Shown here: piece after piece, positions 16,542 to 26,732 of the stretch | Position numbering within the stretch: the stretch's first letter is position 1 | How the letters are laid out: every line of letters starts with the position of its first letter | Source of the DNA: Nocardioides sp. GY 10113 | GTDB taxonomy: Bacteria; Actinomycetota; Actinomycetes; Propionibacteriales; Nocardioidaceae | DNA: 64,000 nt | Direction: 5' to 3' | Assembly: GCF_004919105.1 (NCBI RefSeq) | Contig: NZ_STGK01000004.1 | Location: forward strand, 295,226-359,225 | The notes under the pieces: generated by a model | Seen by the model: the letters and a program-made list of their open reading frames with translations, nothing else | The model's database searches: none | Told to the model about the DNA's origin: nothing | Program-made: the position numbers and the translations under genes

Positions 16542-17714
16542 ATGCAGGATTGGCTCTACCTCGTCATCGGGATCGCCGTTCTCGGCGTCCTGCTCCTCGT
16601 CGGACTTCTCGTCCTGCCCCGACGGCGCTCGTCGCCGCCGGCCTCGACCGACGTCCTGGCGCCGGAGCGACCCGCCGCGCCCGAGGAGCACCCGCCCGGT
16701 GACGGGACGACAGCAGTCCTCGAGCCCGAGGTCCTCGAGCCGGAGGTCCTCGAGCCCGAGGTCCTCGAGCCCGAGGCGCCGGTCCTCGAACGCCCGGAGA
16801 AGCCGGCCTCCCGGCTGGTCCGACTGCGCCAGCGGCTGGCCGGATCGGGCGCGTTCGGCCGCGGCCTGCTCGGTCTGCTGAGCCGGGACAGCCTGGACGA
16901 GGACACCTGGGAGGCGATCGAGGACCTCCTGATCGGCGCGGACATCGGGGTGGCGCCGACCCAGGAGCTCGTCGAGCGGCTGCGCACCCGGATGCGGGTC
17001 GAGGGCGGCACCGACGGCGCCACCGCTCGGGCGATCCTGCGCGAGGAGCTGATCGACCTGGTCGGCCCCGAGATGGACCGCTCCCTGCGGGTCAGCGGCG
17101 AGGGGGACAAGCCCGGCGTGCTGCTGGTGGTCGGGGTCAACGGCACCGGCAAGACCACCACGGTCGGCAAGATCGCTCGGATCCTGGTGGCCGAGGACCG
17201 CACGGCGCTGCTCGGCGCGGCCGACACCTTCCGCGCAGCGGCGACCGAGCAGCTGGCGACGTGGGGCGAGCGGGTCGGTGTCGAGGTCGTCCGCGGGCCG
17301 GAGGGCGGCGACCCCGCCAGCGTGGCCTTCGACGCGGTCAAGCGAGGCGTGGACGAGGGCGTCGACACCGTCGTGGTCGACACGGCCGGGCGCCTGCAGA
17401 ACAAGGCGGGTCTGATGGACGAGCTCGGCAAGGTCAAGCGCGTCATCGAGAAGCAGGCGCCGGTGACCGAGGTGCTCCTGGTCCTCGACGCCACCACCGG
17501 CCAGAACGGCCTGATCCAGGCCAAGGTGTTCTCCGAGGTCGTCGACGTCACCGGCATCGCGCTGACCAAGCTGGACGGCTCGGCCAAGGGCGGCATCGTG
17601 GTCGCGGTGCAGCGCCAGCTCGGCGTACCGGTCAAGCTGGTCGGCCTGGGCGAGGGCCCGGACGACCTCGCGCCGTTCGAGCCGGAGGCGTTCGTCGACG
17701 CGCTGCTGGGCTGA
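16542..17714 (+). CDS. ftsY: Signal recognition particle receptor FtsY
   Basis: FtsY is the GTPase receptor that docks ribosome-SRP complexes at the membrane. It begins with a membrane anchor (WLYLVIGIAVLGVLLLVGLLVL), followed by a Pro/Glu-rich linker with a four-fold LEPEV repeat. The NG domain follows: N domain from about residue 95, G1 GVNGTGKTTT near 198, DTFRAAATEQL, DTAGRLQNK near 279 and TKLDGSAKGG near 342. ATG 16542 (start MQDWLY) is preferred over ATG 16533, three codons earlier. The anchored form is typical of actinobacteria. The partner ffh lies 4 kb downstream. Confidence 0.95.
   Translation: MQDWLYLVIGIAVLGVLLLVGLLVLPRRRSSPPASTDVLAPERPAAPEEHPPGDGTTAVLEPEVLEPEVLEPEVLEPEAPVLERPEKPASRLVRLRQRLAGSGAFGRGLLGLLSRDSLDEDTWEAIEDLLIGADIGVAPTQELVERLRTRMRVEGGTDGATARAILREELIDLVGPEMDRSLRVSGEGDKPGVLLVVGVNGTGKTTTVGKIARILVAEDRTALLGAADTFRAAATEQLATWGERVGVEVVRGPEGGDPASVAFDAVKRGVDEGVDTVVVDTAGRLQNKAGLMDELGKVKRVIEKQAPVTEVLLVLDATTGQNGLIQAKVFSEVVDVTGIALTKLDGSAKGGIVVAVQRQLGVPVKLVGLGEGPDDLAPFEPEAFVDALLG
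16716..16775 (+). repeat. 15-bp tandem repeat x4 inside ftsY
   Basis: Four head-to-tail copies of GTCCTCGAGCCCGAG (16716-16730, 16731-16745, 16746-16760, 16761-16775) encode VLEPE four times in the acidic linker. Copy 2 differs by one silent base; the others are identical, suggesting recent slippage. Confidence 0.95.
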
Positions 17715-17745
17715 TCCGCCGGCCTCCTCGCGGGTCCCGCAACTC

Positions 17746-17783
17746 GTTACATCCCGGAAACAATCCGTCGAGGGTGCGGAAAC
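17746..17783 (+). promoter_or_regulatory. GlnR binding site upstream of amt-glnK-glnD
   Basis: GTTAC-n6-GAAAC-n6-TCGAG-n6-GAAAC (17746-17750, 17757-17761, 17768-17772, 17779-17783) matches the known actinobacterial GlnR box gTnAC-n6-GaAAc-n6-GtnAC-n6-GaAAc. Three of the four boxes fit well; the third is degenerate. GlnR activates ammonium uptake under nitrogen limitation. Confidence 0.8.
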
Positions 17784-17870
17784 TTCCGCCCACGAAGGTT
17801 CTCCCAAACCGGAGGCGCGGGCGCCGTACGCGCGCCGCCCGCGACCCGGATCGAGAGCCCGGAGGTGACG

Positions 17871-19546
<1,676 letters not shown>

Positions 19547-19579
19547 CGCACAGGTCGTCGACAGGTCAGGCGGCACACG

Positions 19580-19613
19580 CGACGGCCCGATCGCACGAGC
19601 GATCGGGCCGTCG
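19580..19613 (+). terminator. Hairpin between glnK and glnD
   Basis: A perfect 15-bp stem (19580-19594 with 19599-19613) and a four-base loop, without a U-tract. It may attenuate transcription so that glnD is made at a lower level than amt-glnK. Confidence 0.6.
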
Positions 19614-19638
19614 GCGTACGGGGAGCAGGGAGGGACCG

Positions 19639-21900
19639 ATGACCGGAGTGGAGCGGGGGGTACGCACGGACTCCGCCGACGCGCTCTGCGCGAAGGCGTA
19701 CGCCGGCGCGAACGGGCCCGAGACCGGTGTCGCGCTGGTGGCCGTCGGGGGCTACGGGCGCGGTGAGCTGGCGCCCTTCTCGGACCTGGACGTCGTGCTG
19801 GCCTACGACGAGGGGGTCGACACCGCCGCGCTGGCCCAGCAGGTCTGGTACCCGTTGTGGGACTCGGGTGCGCGGCTGGACCACTCGGTGCGCAGCCTGC
19901 CGGAGATGCTGACCGCCTTCGAGAGCGACATCAGGGTCGCCTCCGGGCTGCTCGACGTGCGGCACGTGGCCGGCGACCCGAACCTCACCCTGCGGCTGCG
20001 CACCACGGTGCTCGCGCAGTGGCGACGGCGGGCGCGGGAGCGCCTGCCCGAGCTGAAGGCGATGGTCGACAGCCGCTACCGGCTGGTCGGCGAGCTGGCG
20101 CACCTGTCGGTCCCGGACCTCAAGGAGGCGGCCGGCGGCCTGCGCGACGCCACCGTCCTCAAGGCGCTCACCGCGACCTGGCTGGTCGACGTGCCGGCCT
20201 CCGACCTGGAGCGCGGCAGGCGCCAGCTGCTCGACGTCCGCGACGTGCTGCACAGCATCGCCGGACGCGCCACCGACCGGATCGCGCCCGAGCACTGGAG
20301 CGGGCTGGCGGAGGGCCTCGGCCTGGAGGACGAGCTGGCCGCGCAGCGACACGTCCGCGAGCTCGGTCGCCGGATCCGCCACCTCTCCCGGCTCGCCTGG
20401 CGCCGCGTGGACGACGCGCTGCGGCGCCCGGTCGCCGGACGCCCCCGGCGACCGGAGCTGGAGCCCCTCGGCCCGGGCATCGCTCGCTCCGGGGGCGAGG
20501 TGGTGCTGGACCGTGGCGCACGTCCCGACCAGGACCCCGTGTTGCTGCTGCGCGCCGCCGCCGAGGCGGCCACCCGCGACCTCGTGCTGGCGCCGCCCAC
20601 GGCCGCGCGCCTGGTGCGGGAGGGGGCGCCGCTGCCCGAGGTCTGGCCGGCCGAGGCGCGCCAGCACTTCGTCCGGCTGCTGGCCGCCGGCCCCGGGATG
20701 CTCGGGGTGTGGGAGACGCTGGAGGAGACCGGCGCGCTCGACCTGGTGCTCCCGGAGTGGGAGCGGATCCGGCTGCTGCCGCACGCCTCGCCGATCCACC
20801 GGTTCACCGTCGACCGGCATGCGGTGGAGACCTGCATCGAGGCCTCGGCCCTGATCCGTGGGGTGTCCCGGCCGGACGTGCTGGCGGTCGCGGCGCTGCT
20901 GCACGACATCGGCAAGGGTGGCCTGACGGCGCACAGCGTCGCCGGTGCCCCGATCGCCCGCGGGGCCGCCACCCGGATGGGCTTCGACCCCGATGCCATC
21001 GACCTGATCGAGCAGTTGGTCCGCTGGCACCTGCTGCTCGCGCGCGTGGCGACCACCCGGGACCCCGACGACCCCGCCACGGTCGAGGCCATCACCGCCC
21101 ATGTCGACGACCCCGAGGCGCTCTCCCTGCTCACCGCCCTGACCGAGGCCGACGCCAAGGCCGCCTCGGCCCAGGCCTGGACGTCCTGGCGGGCAGGCCT
21201 CGTGCACGACCTCTCCCGCCGGGTCGCCTCCGCCCTGGCCACCGGGAGCGTGCCGCCGGCGATCCCGGCCGAGGACATCGCGCTGCCCGAGATCCCCGAG
21301 TCCGGCTCGGTGGTGCTCGTGGAGCCGGTGCCGGAGGGGTGCCGGGTGACCGTCGTCGCCGAGGACCGGGTGGGACTGCTGGCCGACGTTGCCGCGGTCT
21401 TCGCCCTGCGTCGCATCCACGTGCACGCCGCGCGCGCCTGGGCGCAGCAGGACATCGCGGTCTCGGTCTGGGACGTGGCCGAGGAGGCGTTGGACCCGCG
21501 GGCGCTCAACGACCAGCTGGAGGGCATCGCGGCGGGACGGGTCGACGCCCGGCACCGCCTCGAACCGCGCGCGGCCGGCGCCGACGACCTCGAGCCGACC
21601 GTGGTGATCCGCCCCGAGGCGAGCGAGCAGGCCACCGTGATCGAGGTGCGCGCCAGCGACCGCCTCGGCGTGCTGCACCTGGCCTGCGACGCGCTCGCCG
21701 GCCTCGACATCTCCGTGCGCTCGGCCCACATCTCGACGCTCGGTCCCCAGGCGGTCGACGTCTTCTACGTCCAGGAGGCCCACGCCGGCGCGCTCTCGGA
21801 GACGCGGGCGGCCGCGGCGGCCCACGCGATCCGGGATCGGATCAGCCCGCCGAGGTCCCAGGACGGCCGCGAAACAGGTCCCTCGGGGCCGCGCCGTTAG
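19639..21900 (+). CDS. glnD: PII nucleotidyltransferase / removing enzyme GlnD
   Basis: GlnD attaches and removes a nucleotide on PII Tyr51 in response to nitrogen status. In characterised actinobacteria the group is AMP. The 753-residue protein has a nucleotidyltransferase domain with GGYGRGELAPFSDLDVVL near residue 37, an HD phosphohydrolase domain with HRFTVDRH and ALLHDIGKGG near 420, and two C-terminal ACT domains starting near 570 and 667 that sense small molecules. The region before the first motif is only about 35 residues, much shorter than in enteric GlnD. ATG 19639 follows AGGGAGG. Its TAG stop codon starts the candidate -10 of ffh. Confidence 0.94.
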   Translation: MTGVERGVRTDSADALCAKAYAGANGPETGVALVAVGGYGRGELAPFSDLDVVLAYDEGVDTAALAQQVWYPLWDSGARLDHSVRSLPEMLTAFESDIRVASGLLDVRHVAGDPNLTLRLRTTVLAQWRRRARERLPELKAMVDSRYRLVGELAHLSVPDLKEAAGGLRDATVLKALTATWLVDVPASDLERGRRQLLDVRDVLHSIAGRATDRIAPEHWSGLAEGLGLEDELAAQRHVRELGRRIRHLSRLAWRRVDDALRRPVAGRPRRPELEPLGPGIARSGGEVVLDRGARPDQDPVLLLRAAAEAATRDLVLAPPTAARLVREGAPLPEVWPAEARQHFVRLLAAGPGMLGVWETLEETGALDLVLPEWERIRLLPHASPIHRFTVDRHAVETCIEASALIRGVSRPDVLAVAALLHDIGKGGLTAHSVAGAPIARGAATRMGFDPDAIDLIEQLVRWHLLLARVATTRDPDDPATVEAITAHVDDPEALSLLTALTEADAKAASAQAWTSWRAGLVHDLSRRVASALATGSVPPAIPAEDIALPEIPESGSVVLVEPVPEGCRVTVVAEDRVGLLADVAAVFALRRIHVHAARAWAQQDIAVSVWDVAEEALDPRALNDQLEGIAAGRVDARHRLEPRAAGADDLEPTVVIRPEASEQATVIEVRASDRLGVLHLACDALAGLDISVRSAHISTLGPQAVDVFYVQEAHAGALSETRAAAAAHAIRDRISPPRSQDGRETGPSGPRR

Positions 21901-21903
21901 AGT
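21898..21903 (+). promoter_or_regulatory. Candidate -10 of ffh overlapping the glnD stop codon
   Basis: TAGAGT begins with the glnD TAG. The ffh TTG is 45 bases downstream of it, so this promoter would give a short leader, unlike the leaderless cases. No clear -35 was seen. Confidence 0.35.
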
Positions 21904-21948
21904 TGCCCCTGTCCGCCGTGCCCACCCGCGCCTGCTCGAGGATCCACC

Positions 21949-23532
21949 TTGTTCGCCACTCTCTCCGATCGCCTCACCGCGACGCTCAAGAACCTTCGTG
22001 GGAAGGGTCGCCTCTCCGAGGCCGACATCGACGCCACCGCGCGTGAGATCCGGATCGCCCTGCTCGAGGCCGACGTGGCGCTGCCCGTCGTCAAGGAGTT
22101 CGTGGCCGCGGTCAAGGAGCGGGCCCGCGGCGAGGAGGTCAGCGGTGCGCTGAACCCCGCCCAGCAGATCGTGAAGATCGTCAACGACGAGCTGGTCACG
22201 ATCCTCGGCGGCGAGACCCGCCGCCTGCGCTACGCCAAGTCCGGCCCGACGGTGATCATGCTCGCCGGCCTCCAGGGCGCCGGCAAGACGACGCTGGCGG
22301 CCAAGCTGGCGCTGTTCCTCAAGGACCAGGGCAAGTCCCCGCTGCTGGTCGCCTGCGACCTGCAGCGGCCCAACGCGGTCAACCAGCTCCAGGTCAACGG
22401 CGAGCGGGTCGGCGTCCCGGTCTTCGCCCCCGAGCCGGGCAACGGCGTGGGCGACCCGGTGCAGGTGGCCCGCTCGGCCGTCGACGAGGCGACCCGCAAG
22501 CTGCACGACGTGGTCATCGTCGACACCGCCGGCCGCCTCGGCGTGGACGCGGAGATGATGGCCCAGGCCGCCTCGATCCGCGACGCCGTCAACCCCGACG
22601 AGGTCCTCTTCGTCGTCGACGCGATGATCGGCCAGGACGCGCTGATCACCGCCCAGGCCTTCCTCGACGGCGTCGGGTACGACGGCGTGGTGCTCACCAA
22701 GCTCGACGGCGACGCCCGCGGTGGTGCCGCCCTCTCGATCCGCCAGGTCACCGGGCGCCCGGTCATGTTCGCCTCCAGCGGCGAGAAGATGACCGACTTC
22801 GACGTGTTCCACCCCGACCGGATGGCCTCGCGCATCCTGGACATGGGTGACGTGCTGACCCTGATCGAGCAGGCCGAGAAGGCCTTCGATCAGGAGCAGG
22901 CGCTCAAGGCGGCCCAGAAGCTCTCGGGCCAGGGCGGCGAGTTCACCCTCGACGACTTCCTCGAGCAGATGCAGCAGGTCCGCAAGCTCGGCTCGATGTC
23001 GAAGATCCTCGGCATGCTGCCCGGGATGGGGCAGATCCGCGACCAGCTGGAGAACTTCGACGACCGCGAGATCGACCGCATCGAGGCGATCATCCGCTCG
23101 ATGACCCCGGCCGAGCGTGCCAACCCCAAGATCATCGACGGCTCCCGCCGCGCCCGCATCGCCAAGGGCTGCGGCCGCCAGGTCTCCGACGTCAACAGCC
23201 TGGTCGACCGCTTCTTCGAGGCCCGCAAGATGATGACCGCGATGGCCAAGGGCGGCGGCATCCCCGGGATGCCGGGCATGCCGGGGATGCCCGGCATGGG
23301 CGGCCCCGGCGGTGGCAAGCGGGTCAGCGCCAAGCAGAAGGCGAAGGCCAAGACCAAGGGCAAGCAGCGCCGCTCCGGCAACCCCGCCAAGGCCGCGCAG
23401 GAGGCCGCCGCCGAGAAGGAGAAGGCGGCACAGGCCGGCAGCAACCCGTTCGGCATCGGTGAGGACATCGACTACGAGCAGGCCGCCGCGAACCTGCAGC
23501 TGCCCAAGGACTTCTCGAAGTTCCTGAGCTGA
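21949..23532 (+). CDS. ffh: Signal recognition particle protein Ffh
   Basis: Ffh binds signal sequences and 4.5S RNA and delivers ribosomes to FtsY. The 527-residue protein has an N domain starting FATLSDRLTATLKNLRGKG. The G domain follows: GLQGAGKTTLAAKLA near 107, DLQRPNAVNQL, DTAGRLGVDAEMM, TKLDGDARGGAA. The M domain has MLPGMGQI and the RNA-binding SRRARIAKGCGR. A Met-Pro-Gly repeat (GMPGMPGMPGMGG) and a basic/acidic tail follow, making it longer than E. coli Ffh. TTG 21949 places the conserved FATLSDRL at the N-terminus; GAGGA stands upstream. Confidence 0.96.
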   Translation: MFATLSDRLTATLKNLRGKGRLSEADIDATAREIRIALLEADVALPVVKEFVAAVKERARGEEVSGALNPAQQIVKIVNDELVTILGGETRRLRYAKSGPTVIMLAGLQGAGKTTLAAKLALFLKDQGKSPLLVACDLQRPNAVNQLQVNGERVGVPVFAPEPGNGVGDPVQVARSAVDEATRKLHDVVIVDTAGRLGVDAEMMAQAASIRDAVNPDEVLFVVDAMIGQDALITAQAFLDGVGYDGVVLTKLDGDARGGAALSIRQVTGRPVMFASSGEKMTDFDVFHPDRMASRILDMGDVLTLIEQAEKAFDQEQALKAAQKLSGQGGEFTLDDFLEQMQQVRKLGSMSKILGMLPGMGQIRDQLENFDDREIDRIEAIIRSMTPAERANPKIIDGSRRARIAKGCGRQVSDVNSLVDRFFEARKMMTAMAKGGGIPGMPGMPGMPGMGGPGGGKRVSAKQKAKAKTKGKQRRSGNPAKAAQEAAAEKEKAAQAGSNPFGIGEDIDYEQAAANLQLPKDFSKFLS

Positions 23533-23542
23533 CGCCCGCCCG

Positions 23543-23917
23543 ATGCGGACGAAGTCGGTCCTCGTCGTCGACGGCGCGAACGTCGTCGGCGCCCGCGCCG
23601 ACGGCTGGTGGAAGGACCGCCCCGGCGCCGCCCGACGGCTCCACGAGGAGCTGCTCGTCGCCGACATCGAGTACGACGTCGTCGTGCTGGTGCTGGAGGG
23701 GCAGGCGAAGGGCGGGGTCCGGGCCGGTCGCGACGCCCACGTCCGCACCGTGCACGCCCCGAAGGACGGCGACGCCACCATCGTCGCCGAGGCCCGCGCG
23801 GCCTCCGAGCGCGGCGACCGGGTGGTCGTCGTGACCGCCGACCGGGCGCTGGACGCCCGGGTGCACGGGGCCGGCGCGACCTGCGTCGGCCCGTCCTGGC
23901 TGATCTCGAGGCTGTGA
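23543..23917 (+). CDS. NYN/PIN-like domain protein (possible RNase)
   Basis: The 124-residue protein starts with VLVVDGANVVGARADGWW, the N-terminal acidic motif of NYN (PIN-like) nuclease domains. It continues with VVLVLEGQAKGG, a middle HAPKDGDATIVAEA motif and the closing acidic motif VVVVTADRALDARV. NYN/PIN proteins use such Asp residues to bind metal and cut RNA; activity here is inferred only. The start codon lies ten bases after ffh, so it is likely cotranscribed and a role in RNA handling is plausible. It has no signal peptide or membrane helix. Confidence 0.75.
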   Translation: MRTKSVLVVDGANVVGARADGWWKDRPGAARRLHEELLVADIEYDVVVLVLEGQAKGGVRAGRDAHVRTVHAPKDGDATIVAEARAASERGDRVVVVTADRALDARVHGAGATCVGPSWLISRL

Positions 23918-23930
23918 GGCAGGGTCCCCG

Positions 23931-24040
23931 GTCTCGAGGCTCGGCGCTGGGGCGTCCCGCCCCTCGACCATCGGGCCGGCGGTGGAGGTGCGAGCGCAGC
24001 GCTCGTCCTGCGGTGCGAGCGTGCGAGCCTCGAAGAGAGC
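23931..24040 (+). repeat. Intergenic inverted-repeat element
   Basis: Flanking arms CGAGGCTCG (23935-23943) and CGAGCCTCG (24024-24032) are perfect complements. Between them are further short GAGGTGCGAG/CTCGACC-type palindromic pieces. Sequences of this style (GTCTCGAGGCTC ... CTCGACC) recur in Nocardioides-like intergenic regions as I recall; copy number cannot be tested here. It occupies most of the gap between the NYN gene and the amidohydrolase. Confidence 0.5.
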
Positions 24041-24066
24041 CTCGGAACCACCACGACCGCGGTTGG

Positions 24067-24072
24067 TAGGTT
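24067..24072 (+). promoter_or_regulatory. -10 element of the amidohydrolase gene (leaderless)
   Basis: TAGGTT ends 7 bases before GTG 24080. There is no Shine-Dalgarno sequence in between. Confidence 0.6.
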
Positions 24073-24079
24073 CGCCCGC

Positions 24080-25156
24080 GTGAGCGGCGCGCTGAGGTTC
24101 TCCGGTCCTGTCCTTCCCGACGGCGAGACCCGCGAGCTGTGGGTGGTCGACGGGGTGGTCACCTACGAGCGCCCGGCCGGCGCCGAGACCGCGGCCGAGG
24201 GGTGGATCGTCCCCGGGCTGGTCGACGCCCACAACCACCTCGGGCTCGAGGACGGCGGCGCCGTCAGCGACGAGCGGATCGAGGAGCAGGCGCTCGAGGA
24301 CCGGGCCAACGGCGTACTGCTCACGCGCGACTGCGGCTCGCCGGCCGACACCCGGTGGGTCCAGGAGCGCGAGGACCTGCCCCGGCTGATCCGCTGTGGT
24401 CGGCACGTGGCCCGCACCCGGCGCTACATCAAGGGCTACGGCCACGAGGTCGAGCCCGACGAGCTGGTCGACACGGTGGCCGAGCAGGCGGCGGCCGGCG
24501 ACGGCTGGGTGAAGCTGGTCGGCGACTGGATCTCCCGTGAGGAGGGCGACCTGGCGCCGTCCTTCCCGGCGGACGCCGTCGCGGCCGCGATCGGCGTCGC
24601 CCACGCCGCCGGGGCGAAGGTGACCGCGCACTGCTTCGGCACCGCGTCGCTGGGCCCGCTGCTGGCGGCCGGCATCGACTGCATCGAGCACGGCACGGGG
24701 CTGACCGCCGAGCACCTGGACCGGATGGTCGCCGGGGGAGTGGCGCTGGTGCCCACCGTGCTCCAGACCTCGAAGTTCCCGACCTTCGCCGAGGCGGGGC
24801 GCGACAGGTTCCCGGGCTACTCGGCGACGATGGACGCCCTCCACGCGACCCGACGTGAGGTGCTGATGCAGGCGCACGAGGCCGGGGTGGCGCTCTACGT
24901 CGGCAGCGACGGCGGCGGCTCGACCCGGCACGGGGTCCTGCACGAGGAGATCCTGGCGATGGCGGACATGGGCCTGCCCGCGTACGACGTCCTCGGAGCC
25001 GCCTCCTGGCGCGGCCGTGCCTGGCTGGGGTGGAACCCGGGGCTCGACGAGGGCGACCCGGCCGACTTCGTGGTCTACCCGCGCAACCCGCTCGAGGACC
25101 TGACCGTCCTGGCCACTCCCCAGCGCGTGGTGCTGCGGGGCGTCGTCGTCGCGTGA
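24080..25156 (+). CDS. Amidohydrolase family protein
   Basis: A 358-residue metal-dependent hydrolase of the amidohydrolase superfamily. The N-terminal beta sandwich strand precedes IVPGLVDAHNHLGL, which carries the HxH metal ligands. Further ligand positions are seen in VTAHCFGTASLG and CIEHGTGL, and GSDGGGSTRHG carries the catalytic Asp. The C-terminus DPADFVVYPRNPLEDL returns to the sandwich domain, as in imidazolonepropionase- or prolidase-like members. The substrate cannot be assigned. GTG 24080 is the first codon of the predicted leaderless transcript. It stands alone between the ffh unit and the rpsP unit. Confidence 0.85.
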   Translation: MSGALRFSGPVLPDGETRELWVVDGVVTYERPAGAETAAEGWIVPGLVDAHNHLGLEDGGAVSDERIEEQALEDRANGVLLTRDCGSPADTRWVQEREDLPRLIRCGRHVARTRRYIKGYGHEVEPDELVDTVAEQAAAGDGWVKLVGDWISREEGDLAPSFPADAVAAAIGVAHAAGAKVTAHCFGTASLGPLLAAGIDCIEHGTGLTAEHLDRMVAGGVALVPTVLQTSKFPTFAEAGRDRFPGYSATMDALHATRREVLMQAHEAGVALYVGSDGGGSTRHGVLHEEILAMADMGLPAYDVLGAASWRGRAWLGWNPGLDEGDPADFVVYPRNPLEDLTVLATPQRVVLRGVVVA

Positions 25157-25172
25157 CGCCGTTGTGGTCGAT

Positions 25173-25202
25173 TTCGGCCTCGGCGTCGCCCTCTGGCAGA
25201 AT
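25173..25202 (+). promoter_or_regulatory. Candidate promoter of rpsP
   Basis: TTCGGC (25173-25178) and CAGAAT (25197-25202) with an 18-base spacer; both boxes deviate from consensus. It would give rpsP a leader of about 130 bases. Confidence 0.35.
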
Positions 25203-25336
25203 GTCCCACTGAGTTCTGTGTCGTCGGGAACCCTCTCAACCGGGCGGCGCAGCGCCATCCGAGGCGGCTCGCCGGTGTTCCCCACCTGGTCGCGTCACCT
25301 CAACCCACCACAAATTTTCAAGGAGACACCACAACC

Positions 25337-25795
25337 GTGGCCGTCAAGATCCGCCTGAAGCGCCTCGGCAAGGTCCGGGTGCCGCAGTACCGCATCGTCA
25401 TCGTCGACTCGCGCAAGAAGCGCGACGGCGCTGTCATCGAGGAGATCGGCAAGTACCACCCCAAGGAGGACCCGTCGTACATCGACGTCGTCTCCGAGCG
25501 GGCGCAGTACTGGCTGTCGGTCGGCGCGCAGCCGTCCGAGGCCGTTGCCCGGATCCTCGAGGTGACCGGCGACTGGCAGAAGTTCAAGGGCATTGACGGT
25601 GCCGAGGGCACCCTCAAGGTCAAGGAGCCCAAGCGCGACAAGCTCGAGGTCTTCAACGAGGCGCTGAAGGAGGCCGCGAACGAGCCGAAGGCCGCCGCGA
25701 CCACCGCCAAGAAGAAGGCCGAGAAGGTCGAGGAGCCCAAGGCCGAGGAGGCGCCGGCCGCCGAGGCCGCCGCCGACGAGTCGACCGAGGCCTGA
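25337..25795 (+). CDS. rpsP: 30S ribosomal protein S16 with C-terminal extension
   Basis: S16 is needed for small-subunit assembly. Residues 1 to about 85 are the conserved S16 domain ([55 protein letters not shown]). The remaining 65 residues are an Ala/Lys/Glu-rich tail ([18 protein letters not shown] type), common in actinobacteria and probably disordered. GTG 25337 follows AAGGAG at 25320-25325. A leader of over 100 bases precedes it. It starts the rpsP-khpA group; a terminator separates that group from rimM. Confidence 0.95.
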   Translation: MAVKIRLKRLGKVRVPQYRIVIVDSRKKRDGAVIEEIGKYHPKEDPSYIDVVSERAQYWLSVGAQPSEAVARILEVTGDWQKFKGIDGAEGTLKVKEPKRDKLEVFNEALKEAANEPKAAATTAKKKAEKVEEPKAEEAPAAEAAADESTEA

Positions 25796-25799
25796 GCCG

Positions 25800-26039
25800 G
25801 TGCTCGCCGACGCACTCGAGCACCTGGTCCGCGGGATCGTCGATCACCCGGACGAGGTGGTCGTGCGCGACCGCCAGCAGCGCCGCGGCTCCGTGCTCGA
25901 GGTCCGGGTCCACCCCGACGACCTCGGCAAGGTGATCGGTCGCGGGGGCCGCACGGCCACCGCGTTCCGCACCGTGGTCTCGGCCCTGGCCGGCAGCTCG
26001 AGCGCCCGGATCGACTTCGTCGACACCGACCGCCGCTGA
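25800..26039 (+). CDS. khpA: KH-domain RNA-binding protein KhpA
   Basis: A 79-residue protein that is a single KH RNA-binding domain, with the GxxG loop in DLGKVIGRGGRTATAFRTVV. KhpA pairs with KhpB/Jag in other bacteria and influences division and mRNA levels. GTG 25800 lies four bases after the rpsP stop, so the two genes are coupled. The rpsP-khpA-rimM-trmD order is broadly conserved in Gram-positive bacteria. Here a strong hairpin and a new promoter split the cluster after khpA. Confidence 0.92.
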   Translation: MLADALEHLVRGIVDHPDEVVVRDRQQRRGSVLEVRVHPDDLGKVIGRGGRTATAFRTVVSALAGSSSARIDFVDTDRR

Positions 26040-26085
26040 TCCAGGCGCCGTCTGGCACCGCCGGGCACGGCCCGGCATCGCTCCA

Positions 26086-26121
26086 CGAACGGGCGTCTCC
26101 CTCACGGGAGGCGCCCGTTCG
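26086..26121 (+). terminator. Hairpin terminator after khpA
   Basis: A 16-bp stem with one G-U pair (26086-26101 with 26106-26121) and a TCAC loop. It lies just before the rimM promoter. There is no U-tract. Confidence 0.65.
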
Positions 26122-26142
26122 GCGTTCCCGCAGGTCCCGCCG

Positions 26143-26148
26143 TAATCT
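26143..26148 (+). promoter_or_regulatory. -10 element of rimM (leaderless)
   Basis: TAATCT ends 8 bases before GTG 26157. No ribosome binding site separates them. Confidence 0.6.
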
Positions 26149-26156
26149 CTCCTGTC

Positions 26157-26732
26157 GTGGAGAGCATCGAGGTCGTCGTGGGTCGGATCGGCAAGCCGCA
26201 CGGGATCCGGGGTGAGGTCACGGTCGACGTCCGCTCCGACGAGCCCGACCGGCGCTTCCACCCGGGCGCGGTGCTCCGCGCCGCGCCGCCCCGCGGTTCG
26301 GACTTCCCGCACGCGACGCTGACCGTCGAGGGCGCCCGCTGGCACCAGTCGGTCCTGCTGCTGGCCTTCGAGGAGATCCCGGACCGCAACGCCGCCGAGG
26401 CCGCCCGCGGGGTGGTCCTGCACGCCACCGTCGACGCCGAGGAGCGTCCGGAGGACCCCGACGAGTTCTACGACCACCAGCTGATCGGGCTCGCCGCCGT
26501 CGACCTCGACGGCACCCCGTTGGGCGAGGTCACCGGGCTGGTGCACGGTGCCCAGGACCTGCTCCGGCTGCGCACGGTCGCCGGCCGTGAGGCGCTGGTC
26601 CCCTTCGTGACCGCCCTGGTGCCCGAGGTCGACCTCGACGGCGGCCGGGTGGTCATCGCCGACCGTCCCGGCCTGGTCGCCCCGGCGCCCGACGAGGACC
26701 AGGGCGATGCGGGGGAGGGCTCGGGCTTGTGA
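26157..26732 (+). CDS. rimM: Ribosome maturation factor RimM
   Basis: RimM helps fold the 3' major domain of 16S rRNA and binds S19. The 191-residue protein has the N-terminal RimM domain ([18 protein letters not shown], residues about 6-23) and the C-terminal PRC-barrel ([16 protein letters not shown], then [20 protein letters not shown]). A short Asp/Gly-rich tail follows. GTG 26157 starts a predicted leaderless mRNA. The stop overlaps trmD by four bases, so trmD depends on rimM transcription. Confidence 0.95.
   Translation: MESIEVVVGRIGKPHGIRGEVTVDVRSDEPDRRFHPGAVLRAAPPRGSDFPHATLTVEGARWHQSVLLLAFEEIPDRNAAEAARGVVLHATVDAEERPEDPDEFYDHQLIGLAAVDLDGTPLGEVTGLVHGAQDLLRLRTVAGREALVPFVTALVPEVDLDGGRVVIADRPGLVAPAPDEDQGDAGEGSGL

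Noticed and set aside
16716..16775. Four short direct repeats as a possible CRISPR array.
   Set aside because: The units are head-to-tail without spacers and encode an in-frame FtsY linker; it is a coding tandem repeat.
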